Part shown: piece after piece, positions 28,729 to 36,487 of the stretch
How positions within the stretch are numbered: position 1 is the stretch's first letter
Layout of the letters: the number at the start of each line of letters is the position of its first letter
Assembly (NCBI GenBank): GCA_016282915.1
Contig: JAEELW010000168.1
Span: forward strand, 1-37,108
DNA length: 37,108 nucleotides
DNA from: Lachnospiraceae bacterium
Lineage (GTDB): Bacteria > Bacillota > Clostridia > Lachnospirales > Lachnospiraceae
Direction: 5' to 3'
Program-made: the position numbers and the translations under genes
Notes under the pieces: model-generated
What the model was told of the DNA's origin: nothing
The model's input: only the letters and a program-made list of their open reading frames with translations
Databases searched by the model: none

Positions 28729-30147
28729 ATGAATGAGAAAAAAAGCAAAAACGCAAAAATGATCCGTATGTGCGTCGATATCGCCATGGTGATCCTGATG
28801 CCGCTGCTGATGGCCTATTCCCTGGTCGGCGAGCTGCTGCACGAGATCATCGGCGTAAGCCTTTTTGTTCTGTTCATCACGCATCACGTGCTGAACCGTA
28901 AATGGCTCTCATCCCTGAAACAGGGAAAATGGACGGCGCTGCGCGTCGTCAATACCGCAGTCAATGTCCTGATGTTTCTGCTGATGCTCGCGATGATGGT
29001 GAGCGCGCTCATCATCTCCAACTATCTGTTTGTATCCCTTAAGCTCGGCGGGGCCGCCATAGGACGCGTGCTGCACCTTGTCGCCGCAAACTGGCTTTTT
29101 GTACTCATGTCGCTCCATCTGGGGCTTCACATGAATACCGTGAGCACCTACTTCGGTATCGGTCCGCACAAAACGCTGCGGCGCGTACTTTCCGTTGTCT
29201 TTGCCCTGATCGCCGTATACGGCTGCTATGCGATGATAAAGCGCAGCATGCCGTCTTATCTGTTCCTGACGCAGTTCTTCGCGTTTCTGGACGACTCCGA
29301 ACCCGTCGTTTTCTTTCTTCTCGACTATGTGAGCATCATGATCTTTTTCGCAGTCGCCGCATTCTGGGGCGCGCGTCTTCTGACCCTGCCGCGCACCCGG
29401 CGATCCAAAGAGGACGGAACGAAAGCCGCTAAAGCCCCGAAAAAGAAACGTCTGAAAGTACTGCTGATCCTTGCGGCCCTCGCTCTCGTCGCCGGTATCG
29501 TCTGGGGCGTTCCTTACCTGCGACGGCATTTTAAAACGGTAACGATCGACAGTAAGATGGCCACCGCCATGCCCGCCGTGGAGCTGTCCGGCAGAACCCT
29601 CACCGTCCAGTTCACGCGCGTCGGAAATACGGACTTTGCCCCCGATGTGGATGCGGTCTCTTCCGCTTCGCTCATGCTCGATGAAAACGGCTCTCTTGTG
29701 GGAAACGCCGGGCTGATCGCACAGATGGTGCAGAACGCTGTCGGCGGGGACGTCTATCCCATACGCGTAAAGGAACACTATCCTTCTTCCTATGCGGACA
29801 CGATCAGCGTAGCCAGCAGAGAATTCAAAAGCAGCTCGTTCCCCGAACTGACGGGCAGCGACGCTTTTCCGGATACCGCCGCCTACGAGCGCATGATCCT
29901 GGTCTTCCCGCTCTGGTGGAGCACAGTCCCCAAAGCCGTGGAAGCTTATCTTTCACAGCAGGATCTGAGCGGCCTGAAAGTATATCTCATACTCACGCAC
30001 GGCGGCGGCGGAAAAGGCAGCGTACCGGCCGATCTTTCCGCCATGCTCAGGGGCGCGGTTCTGGACGAAAACATCCTTCTGATCTATGACGACGACGCCG
30101 ACGAAGCTGCCGGCAGGGTTTACGAATGGCTGAAAACGATAGACTGA
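28729..30147 (+). CDS. DUF4405 membrane protein fused to a flavodoxin-like domain
   Basis: 472-residue protein. Residues about 12-225 form five to six membrane helices of the DUF4405 type, with His pairs in opposite helices (LLHEIIG and ITHHVL; HLVAANW and LHLGLHM) that are likely b-heme ligands. A Lys-rich linker and a further helix (about 250-270) lead to a C-terminal flavodoxin-like domain (about 285-472) with the FMN phosphate loop TRVGNT and the later FPLWWSTVP and LTHGGGG loops. The layout suggests electron transfer between membrane heme and a flavin. Start ATG 28729 has GGGGAGGT; an in-frame TTG at 28693 is rejected. It is alone on its strand here, so its partner is unknown. Confidence 0.82.
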   Translation: MNEKKSKNAKMIRMCVDIAMVILMPLLMAYSLVGELLHEIIGVSLFVLFITHHVLNRKWLSSLKQGKWTALRVVNTAVNVLMFLLMLAMMVSALIISNYLFVSLKLGGAAIGRVLHLVAANWLFVLMSLHLGLHMNTVSTYFGIGPHKTLRRVLSVVFALIAVYGCYAMIKRSMPSYLFLTQFFAFLDDSEPVVFFLLDYVSIMIFFAVAAFWGARLLTLPRTRRSKEDGTKAAKAPKKKRLKVLLILAALALVAGIVWGVPYLRRHFKTVTIDSKMATAMPAVELSGRTLTVQFTRVGNTDFAPDVDAVSSASLMLDENGSLVGNAGLIAQMVQNAVGGDVYPIRVKEHYPSSYADTISVASREFKSSSFPELTGSDAFPDTAAYERMILVFPLWWSTVPKAVEAYLSQQDLSGLKVYLILTHGGGGKGSVPADLSAMLRGAVLDENILLIYDDDADEAAGRVYEWLKTID

Positions 30148-30153
30148 GCCCGC

Positions 30154-31299
30154 CTATACGGCCGGGCTCAGCGCAGGTTCTTTCTCTTTCTCACGGACGC
30201 CGCAGGCGGATCCGGCCATAAGCTGCTCCACCAGTTCGCGCTTTTCATACAGAACGCAGCCGCCGTCATGATCATCCAGCAGGATGTTCCCGCTCTGCAG
30301 GGCCATAAACAGCGGTGAATGCATTGCCTCGCGCAGTGAGCTGTTCCGTATGTTCACATCCGAATAAGGCGAGAACGGACAGGGCTCGGCTCCCCCGTGG
30401 GAATTGATATGGAAGAAGCCTCTCCCCGCGGCCACGCAGCCGCCGGAGCCCTTCTCATCCCCCGGAAACGAGATATACACCATCTCCGGCTTCTCGGCCC
30501 TGAGGCGCGCGATCTCTTTCTTCAGGTATTCCCGCTCTTCCTCTCCCGGCGCCAGATCCTTACTCTCTTCCATCACGGGCACAAATTCCACAAAGATCAC
30601 GGCTTTACAGCCTCTGGCGGACAGTTCCTCCAGAAAGCCCTCCGAAGTGAGCTCGCGTATATTTTCCGTCGTGACCGTAACGGAAGCCCCGAAGATCAGT
30701 CCGCGTTCATGCAGCGCGTCCATGTTCTTTATCACACGCTCATAGATCCCTGCGCCTCTCCTGGCGTCCGTGACTTTCTTTTTCCCTTCCAGGCTCATGA
30801 TCGGGATGAGATTGCGCCTTTTATCGAGCAGTTCCAGGTAACGTTCGTCCAGGAAGGTCCCGTTCGTAAAGATCGGGAAGAGGATGTTTTTCTTCTTTCC
30901 AGCGGCTTCTATGACGCCCCTGCGGAACATCGGCTCCCCGCCGGCCAGCAGGATAAAGCTGATCCCCAGCTCGTCCGCCTCCTCAAAGACGCCCAGCCAC
31001 TCTTCATCCGTCATCTGGGCCACAGGCTCCGTATCCAGCGTGGCGTGATTGCAGCGCGAATAGCAGCCCGCGCAGTGAAGATGGCATTGGCTCGTGATGC
31101 TGGCGATCAGAAAAGGCGGGATATGCTCCCCTTTCTTTTCGGCTTTTCTGCGCTTCCTCGAAGCCGCCGCACTGGCTGCGGCAAAGCCCAGCATGAAGGC
31201 GCTCTCCTTCGGATCCTTAAAACTTGCCTTAAGCGCGTCCGAAACGACCCTTTCCACGCCCTTCGTCATATATTCCTGTATATCAAAAGCTTTCTCCAT
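30154..31299 (-). CDS. Radical SAM protein with C-terminal Cys-rich region
   Basis: 381-residue enzyme. After a helical N-terminus comes the 4Fe-4S/SAM motif CHLHCAGC (C72, C76, C79), LAGGEPMFR for SAM binding, and a partial TIM barrel. The last 100 residues have further cysteines (GGCVAAGRG, AEPCPF, GGCVLYEKR, GSACG) that may hold an auxiliary cluster, as in SPASM-like proteins. Product and substrate are unknown; no precursor peptide was seen nearby. It begins nine bases after the stop of an OhrR-like regulator, so it is probably the regulated gene in a two-gene unit. Start has AAGGATAAGGA. Confidence 0.88.
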   Translation of the reverse strand: MEKAFDIQEYMTKGVERVVSDALKASFKDPKESAFMLGFAAASAAASRKRRKAEKKGEHIPPFLIASITSQCHLHCAGCYSRCNHATLDTEPVAQMTDEEWLGVFEEADELGISFILLAGGEPMFRRGVIEAAGKKKNILFPIFTNGTFLDERYLELLDKRRNLIPIMSLEGKKKVTDARRGAGIYERVIKNMDALHERGLIFGASVTVTTENIRELTSEGFLEELSARGCKAVIFVEFVPVMEESKDLAPGEEEREYLKKEIARLRAEKPEMVYISFPGDEKGSGGCVAAGRGFFHINSHGGAEPCPFSPYSDVNIRNSSLREAMHSPLFMALQSGNILLDDHDGGCVLYEKRELVEQLMAGSACGVREKEKEPALSPAV

Positions 31300-31308
31300 A
31301 AATGATCC

Positions 31309-31740
31309 TTATCCTTTCAGGAACAGGTATAGAAGCCTGTACATCTCCTTTGCATCTTCTGCGCTGAGCCCCGAAGCGTTGGAAGCCATCTTCAGCGGGA
31401 TATCCTTGCACTTTTCCTTAAGCGCGGTCCCCTCCGGCGTGATGCTGATCACGGTGACGCGCTCATCCTCCTTCGAGCGCTCCCTGGTCACATAACCTGC
31501 CTTTTCCAGACGTTTCAGCAGCGGCGTAAGCGTCCCGGCGTCCAGATAAAGGATATCGCCCAGCTGGCCCACATTCACGCTCTCCTTCTCCCACAGGACC
31601 ATCATCACGATGTACTGCGTATAGGTGAGACCCAGCGGTTTCAGATACGGCGTATAGCTTCCGACGATCTTTCTGCTGCACGCATACATCGGGAAACATA
31701 ACTGATTCTTCAATAAAAGCTGTTCATACTCCTGTGCCAT
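31309..31740 (-). CDS. OhrR-like MarR-family regulator
   Basis: 143-residue winged-helix protein. The N-terminus has KNQLCFPMYACSRK, which matches the OhrR segment with the peroxide-sensing Cys (Cys15 here); a second Cys is five residues on. The helix-turn-helix and wing follow (VGQLGDILYLDAGTLTPLLK, then RERSKEDERV). The OhrR family represses organic-peroxide resistance genes and is released when the Cys is oxidised. Here no ohr gene is near; the co-transcribed gene is the radical SAM protein, nine bases downstream. The start has GGAGGGG and a consensus promoter lies at 31773-31801. Confidence 0.88.
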   Translation of the reverse strand: MAQEYEQLLLKNQLCFPMYACSRKIVGSYTPYLKPLGLTYTQYIVMMVLWEKESVNVGQLGDILYLDAGTLTPLLKRLEKAGYVTRERSKEDERVTVISITPEGTALKEKCKDIPLKMASNASGLSAEDAKEMYRLLYLFLKG

Positions 31741-31772
31741 TTTTTATCCCCTCCGTTTTTTACTTTTACCAT

Positions 31773-31801
31773 ATTATATTTCGCGCAACGTATATTGTCA
31801 A
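31773..31801 (-). promoter_or_regulatory. Sigma-A promoter of the OhrR-like/radical SAM unit
   Basis: TTGACA (31796-31801) and TATAAT (31773-31778) are separated by exactly 17 bases on the minus strand. The spacer holds an imperfect dyad around TTGCGCGAA, a likely place for autorepression. Confidence 0.8.
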
Positions 31802-31802
31802 G

Positions 31803-31833
31803 AAAAAACCGTTCTCTTTTTTCCGGAGAACGG
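31803..31833 (-). terminator. Intrinsic terminator of the EAL gene
   Basis: CCGTTCTC and GAGAACGG pair perfectly (31826-31833 with 31809-31816, nine-base loop), and the minus strand then reads six T. It lies about 50 bases after the EAL stop and touches the OhrR-like promoter, so it separates the two units. Confidence 0.85.
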
Positions 31834-31885
31834 CTTATGCATAGCTTCCGTTAAAATACCTTAAGCGGCCTGCGATCCGCAGCCT

Positions 31886-32593
31886 TTATGAAGGCCGTCC
31901 CAGATAGTAGCCCTGAAAGAGGTCCACCCCCAGGGCCATAAGGCAGTCCAGCTCCTCCTTGGTTTCCACGCCTTCTGCTACGACCAGGATGTTCATTGCG
32001 TGAAATTCGGGGAGCAGCGCTCTTACGTTTTCCTGCTTCTCCGCGATATGATCGATACCGCTGATCAGGGTACGGTCGAGTTTTACGATATCCGGGGACA
32101 TGGTTTTGACCATATCCATATTGTTTATGCCGCAGCCGAAATCATCCAGCGACAGAAGGTTATCCATGAACTTTACGGACTCCTTCTTCACTTCCCAGTG
32201 CTTGGGCGAAAAATAGGGGTATTCCAGATTCTCGATGATCATGCTCCCGCGGATCTCTTCCCCGAAATACTCCAGAAAAGCGTCTGCCTCTTCCTGTCTC
32301 ATGCAGTCGCAGGGGAAGGAATTGATCGATACCCTTTCCTCATAGCCCCGCAGGAAATAGGCCTGCATGGCCCCAAAAAAAGTAGCCACTTCAAGAACAT
32401 GAAGCTTATCCTTTTTCTCATATTTTTCGATCAGTTCCGTTACGGTCATCTCTGCCGGACGCATGAGCGCTTCCCAGGCATAAACGCTTTTTGCATCTGC
32501 CTTAAAGATCGGCTGAAAAACATATTCGATCGTCAGCTCTCCGAGCGCTTTCAGGATATCCTTATCCAAAGGCAAATGATCATAATAAATCAT
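31886..32593 (-). CDS. Stand-alone EAL-domain protein, probable c-di-GMP phosphodiesterase
   Basis: 235-residue protein that is only an EAL domain. Catalytic landmarks are present: YVFQPIF, WEALMRP (the EAL motif), SINSFP, IIENLEY, LDDFGCG, KLDRTLI and AEGVET, then QGYYLGRP at the end. So c-di-GMP hydrolysis is likely. No sensor or membrane part is visible; control would come from expression or partners. Transcription probably ends at the terminator at 31803-31833. It is divergent from aspS, with 241 bases between the two start codons. Confidence 0.9.
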   Translation of the reverse strand: MIYYDHLPLDKDILKALGELTIEYVFQPIFKADAKSVYAWEALMRPAEMTVTELIEKYEKKDKLHVLEVATFFGAMQAYFLRGYEERVSINSFPCDCMRQEEADAFLEYFGEEIRGSMIIENLEYPYFSPKHWEVKKESVKFMDNLLSLDDFGCGINNMDMVKTMSPDIVKLDRTLISGIDHIAEKQENVRALLPEFHAMNILVVAEGVETKEELDCLMALGVDLFQGYYLGRPS

Positions 32594-32770
32594 GCTAAGA
32601 CCTCTTGTCCATCATCTGCTTAACAGTACTATCAGAAAATTCTATCATAAAAGTCCGCTATAAGTAAAGATACAAATGTTACGAAACGAGGATCTTTTAT
32701 TCTCCTTCTTTCAGCAATCCCGTATGAGTGCGGAAATCCGCCAAAAAACTATACCCCTTTCATAAATATA

Positions 32771-32779
32771 TGATATAAT
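32771..32779 (+). promoter_or_regulatory. Extended -10 promoter of aspS
   Basis: TGATATAAT is a perfect extended -10 about 55 bases before the aspS start; no good -35 is seen. The leader is short and has no T-box features. Confidence 0.6.
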
Positions 32780-32834
32780 ACCCCTGTTTTACAGAAAGCG
32801 AACGAATAACGTGTTTCGGAAAGAGGTAGAGATC

Positions 32835-34631
32835 ATGACACAATCACGTACACACAATTGCGGAGAGTTAAGACAGTCGGACGTCGGAAAAAACGTCACT
32901 TTATGCGGCTGGATGGAAAACATGAGGGAAGTGGGCGGTAATCTCGCCTTCGTTATCATGCGCGATTTTTACGGCACGACCCAGCTGGTGGTGGAAAATG
33001 AAGACATGGTGCGCGCCTTTAAGGATATCACCAAAGAGTCCACCATAAAGATCGAGGGCGAAGTGCGGGAGCGCAGCAACAAAAATCCCAAGATCCCCAC
33101 GGGCGACGTGGAAGTGGTCCCCACAAGCGTCGAAGTGCTCGGCAAAAACCGGAATAACGAGCTTCCTTTTGAGATAAACAGAAGTAAAGAGGCCGATGAG
33201 AACCTGCGCCTGAAATACCGTTATCTGGACCTGCGCAACCCCGAGGTGAAAAAGAATATCGTCCTGCGCTGCAACGTGGTCGCCGAGCTGCGCAGACTGA
33301 TGACACAGGAGAATTTCCTGGAGATGACGACGCCTATCCTTACGGCTTCGTCTCCGGAAGGCGCAAGGGATTATCTGGTACCCGCCAGAAAGCATCCGGG
33401 CAAGTTCTACGCTCTGCCCCAGGCACCGCAGCAGTTCAAGCAGCTGCTCATGACCTCCGGTTTTGACCGCTATTTCCAGATCGCCCCCTGCTTCCGCGAC
33501 GAGGACGCCCGCGGCGACCGCACCCCCGGCGAGTTTTACCAGATGGATATGGAGATGGCTTTTGCTGATCAGGAAGACGTGCTGGCAGTGCTTGAGAAGG
33601 TGCTCGTTCCCGTCTTTGAAAAATACGGTATCTACAAGCGGATCACCCCGGCGCCCTTTAAGCGCATTCCTTTCCTTGAGGCCATGGAGAAATACGGTAC
33701 CGACAAACCGGACCTGCGTATCGACCTGGAGCTTCAGGATGCGACGGAGCTGCTCAAAGGCTGCGGCTTCGGTCCCTTCGAGGAAAGCGCCGACACAAAG
33801 ATCAAGGCCGTCGTCGTCTCCGATTTCAAGGCTACCCGCAAGCAGATCGACCAGCTTGTAGCAGATGTGGAAGTGCAGACCGCGCGCAAGACCTTCTGGT
33901 TCCGTGTGGACGAGAACGGCGAGATCGTGGGCGGCATTTCTAAATTTGTACAGCCCATCAAAGATAAGGTGATCGAAGGCCTGGGTCTGAAGGCCGGCGA
34001 TTTCGTAGGCCTGGCCGCCGGAGCTTTGGGTGTGGCCCAGAAGACGGCCGGCGTCATGCGGAGCAAGCTGGGTCTGCTCTGCCCCGAACATATGGATAAA
34101 GAACAGTATCAGTTCTGCTGGATCGTGGACTTCCCCATGTACGAGATCGGTGAAGAGTCCGGCGAGCTGGAATTCTGCCACAATCCCTTCTCGATGCCCA
34201 ACGGCGGTCTCGAGATCCTTGAAAAGGCAGCCCGCGGCGAGGTCGATCCCTTAAGCATCACCGCCTTCCAGTACGACCTGGTCATCAACGGTTACGAATC
34301 CGCCTCCGGCGCCGTGCGTAACCATGATCCCGAGATTATGGTGAAGGCTTTTGAAATGGTACGTCTGGGAGAGGACGACGTGAAAGCGAAATTCCCCGCC
34401 ATGTACAACGCCTTCACTTACGGAGCTCCCCCTCATGCCGGAGCGGCTCCGGGCGTGGACCGCATGATCATGCTCCTTACCGGCGAGGAATCCATACGCG
34501 AGGTCATCACCTTCCCGATGAACAAAAACGCCGCCGACCTGATGATGGATGCGCCTTCGGCCGTCAGCGACAAACAGCTCGATGAGCTTCATCTCAAGTG
34601 TGTGGTTCCGGAAGAGGACAAAGAAGAATAA
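32835..34631 (+). CDS. aspS: Aspartyl-tRNA synthetase
   Basis: Charges tRNA-Asp with aspartate in the cytoplasm. The 598-residue protein is of bacterial type: N-terminal OB-fold anticodon domain (about 1-110), class II catalytic core with motif 2 region (IAPCFRDEDARGDRTPGEFY), an inserted GAD domain (about 290-420), and the motif 3 region (GAAPGVDRMIMLLTGEESIR) near the C-terminus. The start is ATG 32835 with AAAGAGGT upstream; an in-frame GTG at 32811 adds eight unneeded residues. No hisS is next to it, unlike in many bacteria. Whether it also charges tRNA-Asn cannot be judged here. Confidence 0.97.
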   Translation: MTQSRTHNCGELRQSDVGKNVTLCGWMENMREVGGNLAFVIMRDFYGTTQLVVENEDMVRAFKDITKESTIKIEGEVRERSNKNPKIPTGDVEVVPTSVEVLGKNRNNELPFEINRSKEADENLRLKYRYLDLRNPEVKKNIVLRCNVVAELRRLMTQENFLEMTTPILTASSPEGARDYLVPARKHPGKFYALPQAPQQFKQLLMTSGFDRYFQIAPCFRDEDARGDRTPGEFYQMDMEMAFADQEDVLAVLEKVLVPVFEKYGIYKRITPAPFKRIPFLEAMEKYGTDKPDLRIDLELQDATELLKGCGFGPFEESADTKIKAVVVSDFKATRKQIDQLVADVEVQTARKTFWFRVDENGEIVGGISKFVQPIKDKVIEGLGLKAGDFVGLAAGALGVAQKTAGVMRSKLGLLCPEHMDKEQYQFCWIVDFPMYEIGEESGELEFCHNPFSMPNGGLEILEKAARGEVDPLSITAFQYDLVINGYESASGAVRNHDPEIMVKAFEMVRLGEDDVKAKFPAMYNAFTYGAPPHAGAAPGVDRMIMLLTGEESIREVITFPMNKNAADLMMDAPSAVSDKQLDELHLKCVVPEEDKEE

Positions 34632-34664
34632 CATACCGCAATCGGCATGTTCGCGCCGGGCGCG

Positions 34665-34679
34665 CTTGCCGAAGGCAAG
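34665..34679 (+). other. Small perfect hairpin after aspS
   Basis: CTTGCC and GGCAAG pair around GAA shortly after the aspS stop. No T-tract follows, and the main terminator is further on. It may be part of a larger repeated element, but only one copy is in the window. Confidence 0.35.
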
Positions 34680-34706
34680 TTCTTCCTCTCGCGCGATAGT
34701 TAAAGA

Positions 34707-34747
34707 AAAAAAAACGGACCGGGGATTTCCCCGGTCCTTTCCTTTTT
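34707..34747. terminator. Bidirectional terminator between aspS and the Nudix gene
   Basis: GGACCGGGG and CCCCGGTCC pair perfectly around four bases (34716-34737). A T-rich run follows on the plus strand and eight T follow on the minus strand, so it can end both convergent transcripts. Aside from this and the small hairpin, the 248-base gap shows nothing else. Confidence 0.9.
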
Positions 34748-34879
34748 ACACGCAAATCCCGGCTCCGTTCCGGTACTGCCTTTCCCTTACACTCCCGTTT
34801 CCGTCGTCCGGCTGCTGCCCGGATCTGTTGCTCCGGCGTGATCTTTCCTTTCCCCGTAGTGCCTTTGACCAATATTGAT

Positions 34880-35275
34880 CTATTTATTTCCCACGGTCGC
34901 CCGGATCGTCCCGATCAGCTCCCGGTCTGCAGGCAGCCACTTCACGCTGTCAAGCTCGTCCACGGAAAGCCATCTTGCAGCCTCCGCCTCCTTCAGCACG
35001 AGCTCCCCGCTCACCACTTCGGCCCAGAAACAATCCATCGACAGATGAAACTCCGGGTAATCATACTCTATGGTCCCGATCAGCTCGCGGACCGCGATCT
35101 CGGCCGTCAGCTCCTCCCGGATCTCGCGCACCAGCGCCTGTTCCGGCGTTTCCCCGGCTTCCGTCTTTCCACCCGGAAATTCCCACCAGCCCTTATACTC
35201 TCCGTATCCCCTGGCTGTGGCAAAAACCCGCTCTCCGTCCCGTATCACTGCGGCAACGACTTTTATCGTTTTCAT
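34880..35275 (-). CDS. Nudix hydrolase of the MutT type
   Basis: 131-residue protein that should hydrolyse nucleoside diphosphate compounds, likely oxidised dNTPs as MutT does. The Nudix box is GGKTEAGETPEQALVREIRE followed by EL (residues about 34-55), with the catalytic REIREE intact; the usual Gly after EEL is Thr. Features such as WWEFPGGK and the C-terminal ARWLSVDEL and WLPADRELI match the MutT/8-oxo-dGTPase branch. It is convergent with aspS and lies downstream of an AlkZ-related gene, so a DNA-repair theme is possible. Confidence 0.92.
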   Translation of the reverse strand: MKTIKVVAAVIRDGERVFATARGYGEYKGWWEFPGGKTEAGETPEQALVREIREELTAEIAVRELIGTIEYDYPEFHLSMDCFWAEVVSGELVLKEAEAARWLSVDELDSVKWLPADRELIGTIRATVGNK

Positions 35276-35280
35276 GCTTC

Positions 35281-35460
35281 TCTCCGTTTTCCTGCAGGCT
35301 GGTTTTGATCATCGTTTTCCTGCTTTTCTCCGGTTTCCCGCAGGCTGCTTTTTCATCGCTTTCCTGCTTCCCTCCGTTTTCCCGCAGGCTGCTTTTTTTA
35401 TCGCTTCCCTGCTTCTCTCCGTTTTCCCGCAGGCTGCTTTTTAATCATCGCTTCCCTGCG
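35281..35460. repeat. Tandem repeat of about 45 bp, four copies
   Basis: Copies start at 35281, 35327, 35371 and 35416 and share a core of CTCCGTTTTCCCGCAGGCTG followed by a T-run and CCTGCTTC. Period varies from 44 to 46 bases. The last copy runs into the 3' end of the AlkZ-related gene (stop at 35441). It fills the gap to the Nudix gene. It looks like a minisatellite that grew by slippage. Confidence 0.85.
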
Positions 35461-36223
35461 CTGCCGGCTTCTTTCCGATCAGGCGGGCCACCGCATCGTC
35501 GTCCGCTTCCTCGTACAGTTCCTTCACATGGTCATACAGTCTCTGCCAGGACTGCGCCGGCGTCTCTCTGTACGCGGCCGTCACCGTATCATATCCCCAG
35601 ATCTTTTCCGGCGGGAACATGACGGATACCGCCATGCCGTACTCACCGCCCTTTTTGTTCACGCGCCTGCGAAAATCCGCCGTCACAAGATAAAACTGCA
35701 TCTGCAGGCCGGTGATGATCCCCGGATAGTTCTTATCCCCTTCTTTTCCGAAACCCGCTCTCTTCTTCAGTTCCGTAGAAAGGATCTCTTCCCCGCTGTA
35801 TACGGTATCCCCGTCCTCATCCGTGCGGATGTAATAGTCCATGATCTTTTTCTCGCGGCGGTTTGCCAGTCCGTCTTCCCAGCGCGCATCAAAATCATAT
35901 CCGTCCCGTCGATAATTTGCGAAATACGGCAGCCACTCCGTCGAAACGAAGCCGGCCTTCTTATCAAAGAACTTGCCGTATGCGATCCTGTGTTTCCGGG
36001 ATATCTGCTCTCTCCATTCCCAGGGATCCCGGGCCGCATTCCCCGTCCACCAGTATTTCGGATCCGTCCACTCCTCAACGGAAAAGCCTTCCACCCCGTT
36101 CGCAAACAGCGGCAGAAAGCCTATGCTCTCAATATACTCTTCCAGTTCTTCCACGGTATGGATGCACTCCGGGTGTGAGGAACTGACGCCTTTCATCACC
36201 CATTCACCGTTTTCTACAGACAT
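35441..36223 (-). CDS. AlkZ-related protein, function uncertain
   Basis: 260-residue protein that resembles uncharacterised AlkZ-related proteins of clostridia. Conserved-looking motifs are GFLPLFANGVEGFSVEEWT, WWTGNAARDPWEWRE, AYGKFFDKKAGFVS and WLPYFANYRRDGYDFDARW, rich in Trp, Tyr and Asp. AlkZ is a DNA glycosylase for crosslinks, but I do not see enough to claim catalysis. The start at 36223 (GTGGGAG upstream) is preferred over GTG 36232 and ATG 36196. The final codons lie in a tandem repeat, so the C-terminus (KKPAAQGSDD) may vary between strains. A Nudix hydrolase gene lies downstream. Confidence 0.6.
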   Translation of the reverse strand: MSVENGEWVMKGVSSSHPECIHTVEELEEYIESIGFLPLFANGVEGFSVEEWTDPKYWWTGNAARDPWEWREQISRKHRIAYGKFFDKKAGFVSTEWLPYFANYRRDGYDFDARWEDGLANRREKKIMDYYIRTDEDGDTVYSGEEILSTELKKRAGFGKEGDKNYPGIITGLQMQFYLVTADFRRRVNKKGGEYGMAVSVMFPPEKIWGYDTVTAAYRETPAQSWQRLYDHVKELYEEADDDAVARLIGKKPAAQGSDD

Positions 36224-36252
36224 AACTCCCACTCCCCGCCTGTCTGTCGTAT

Positions 36253-36457
36253 CCCGCGTCTTTTTCGATTCATACAGCGCCTTTTTCGATTCATACTGCG
36301 CTTTTTTGATTCATACAGCGCTTTTTCAGTTCATACAGCGCTTTATCCGCGGTCACGATCAGATCGTTGACTAGTCCTGTCCCGTACGCCGCGCCGAAAC
36401 CCATGCTGATCCGTACGCCGCTCCAAAACTCATGCTGACCCGTACGTCCGGGCTGCT
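36253..36457 (-). pseudogene. Decayed multiple copies of the 3' end of the GGDEF gene
   Basis: Bases 36341-36416 match 36541-36616 of the GGDEF gene at an exact offset of 200, with 69 of 76 identical. A second piece, 36417-36457, matches 36588-36628. Between 36253 and 36342 are four copies of a 20-21 base unit coding for (A)xYESKK, the peptide at the end of GGDEF domains. Two 20-base units break the frame and a stop results. It is therefore a dead, repeat-expanded remnant lying directly downstream of the intact gene. Confidence 0.75.
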
Positions 36458-36487
36458 CATCGGTCCGTATATTTTTTGATCTTCACT

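Noticed and set aside
32594-32834. T-box riboswitch before aspS
   Set aside because: No AGGGTGG-type antiterminator sequence, no terminator hairpin and only about 50 bases of leader after the -10.
32901-34181. 426-residue open frame opposite aspS
   Set aside because: aspS is certain on the other strand; the antisense frame has no recognisable motif or ribosome site.
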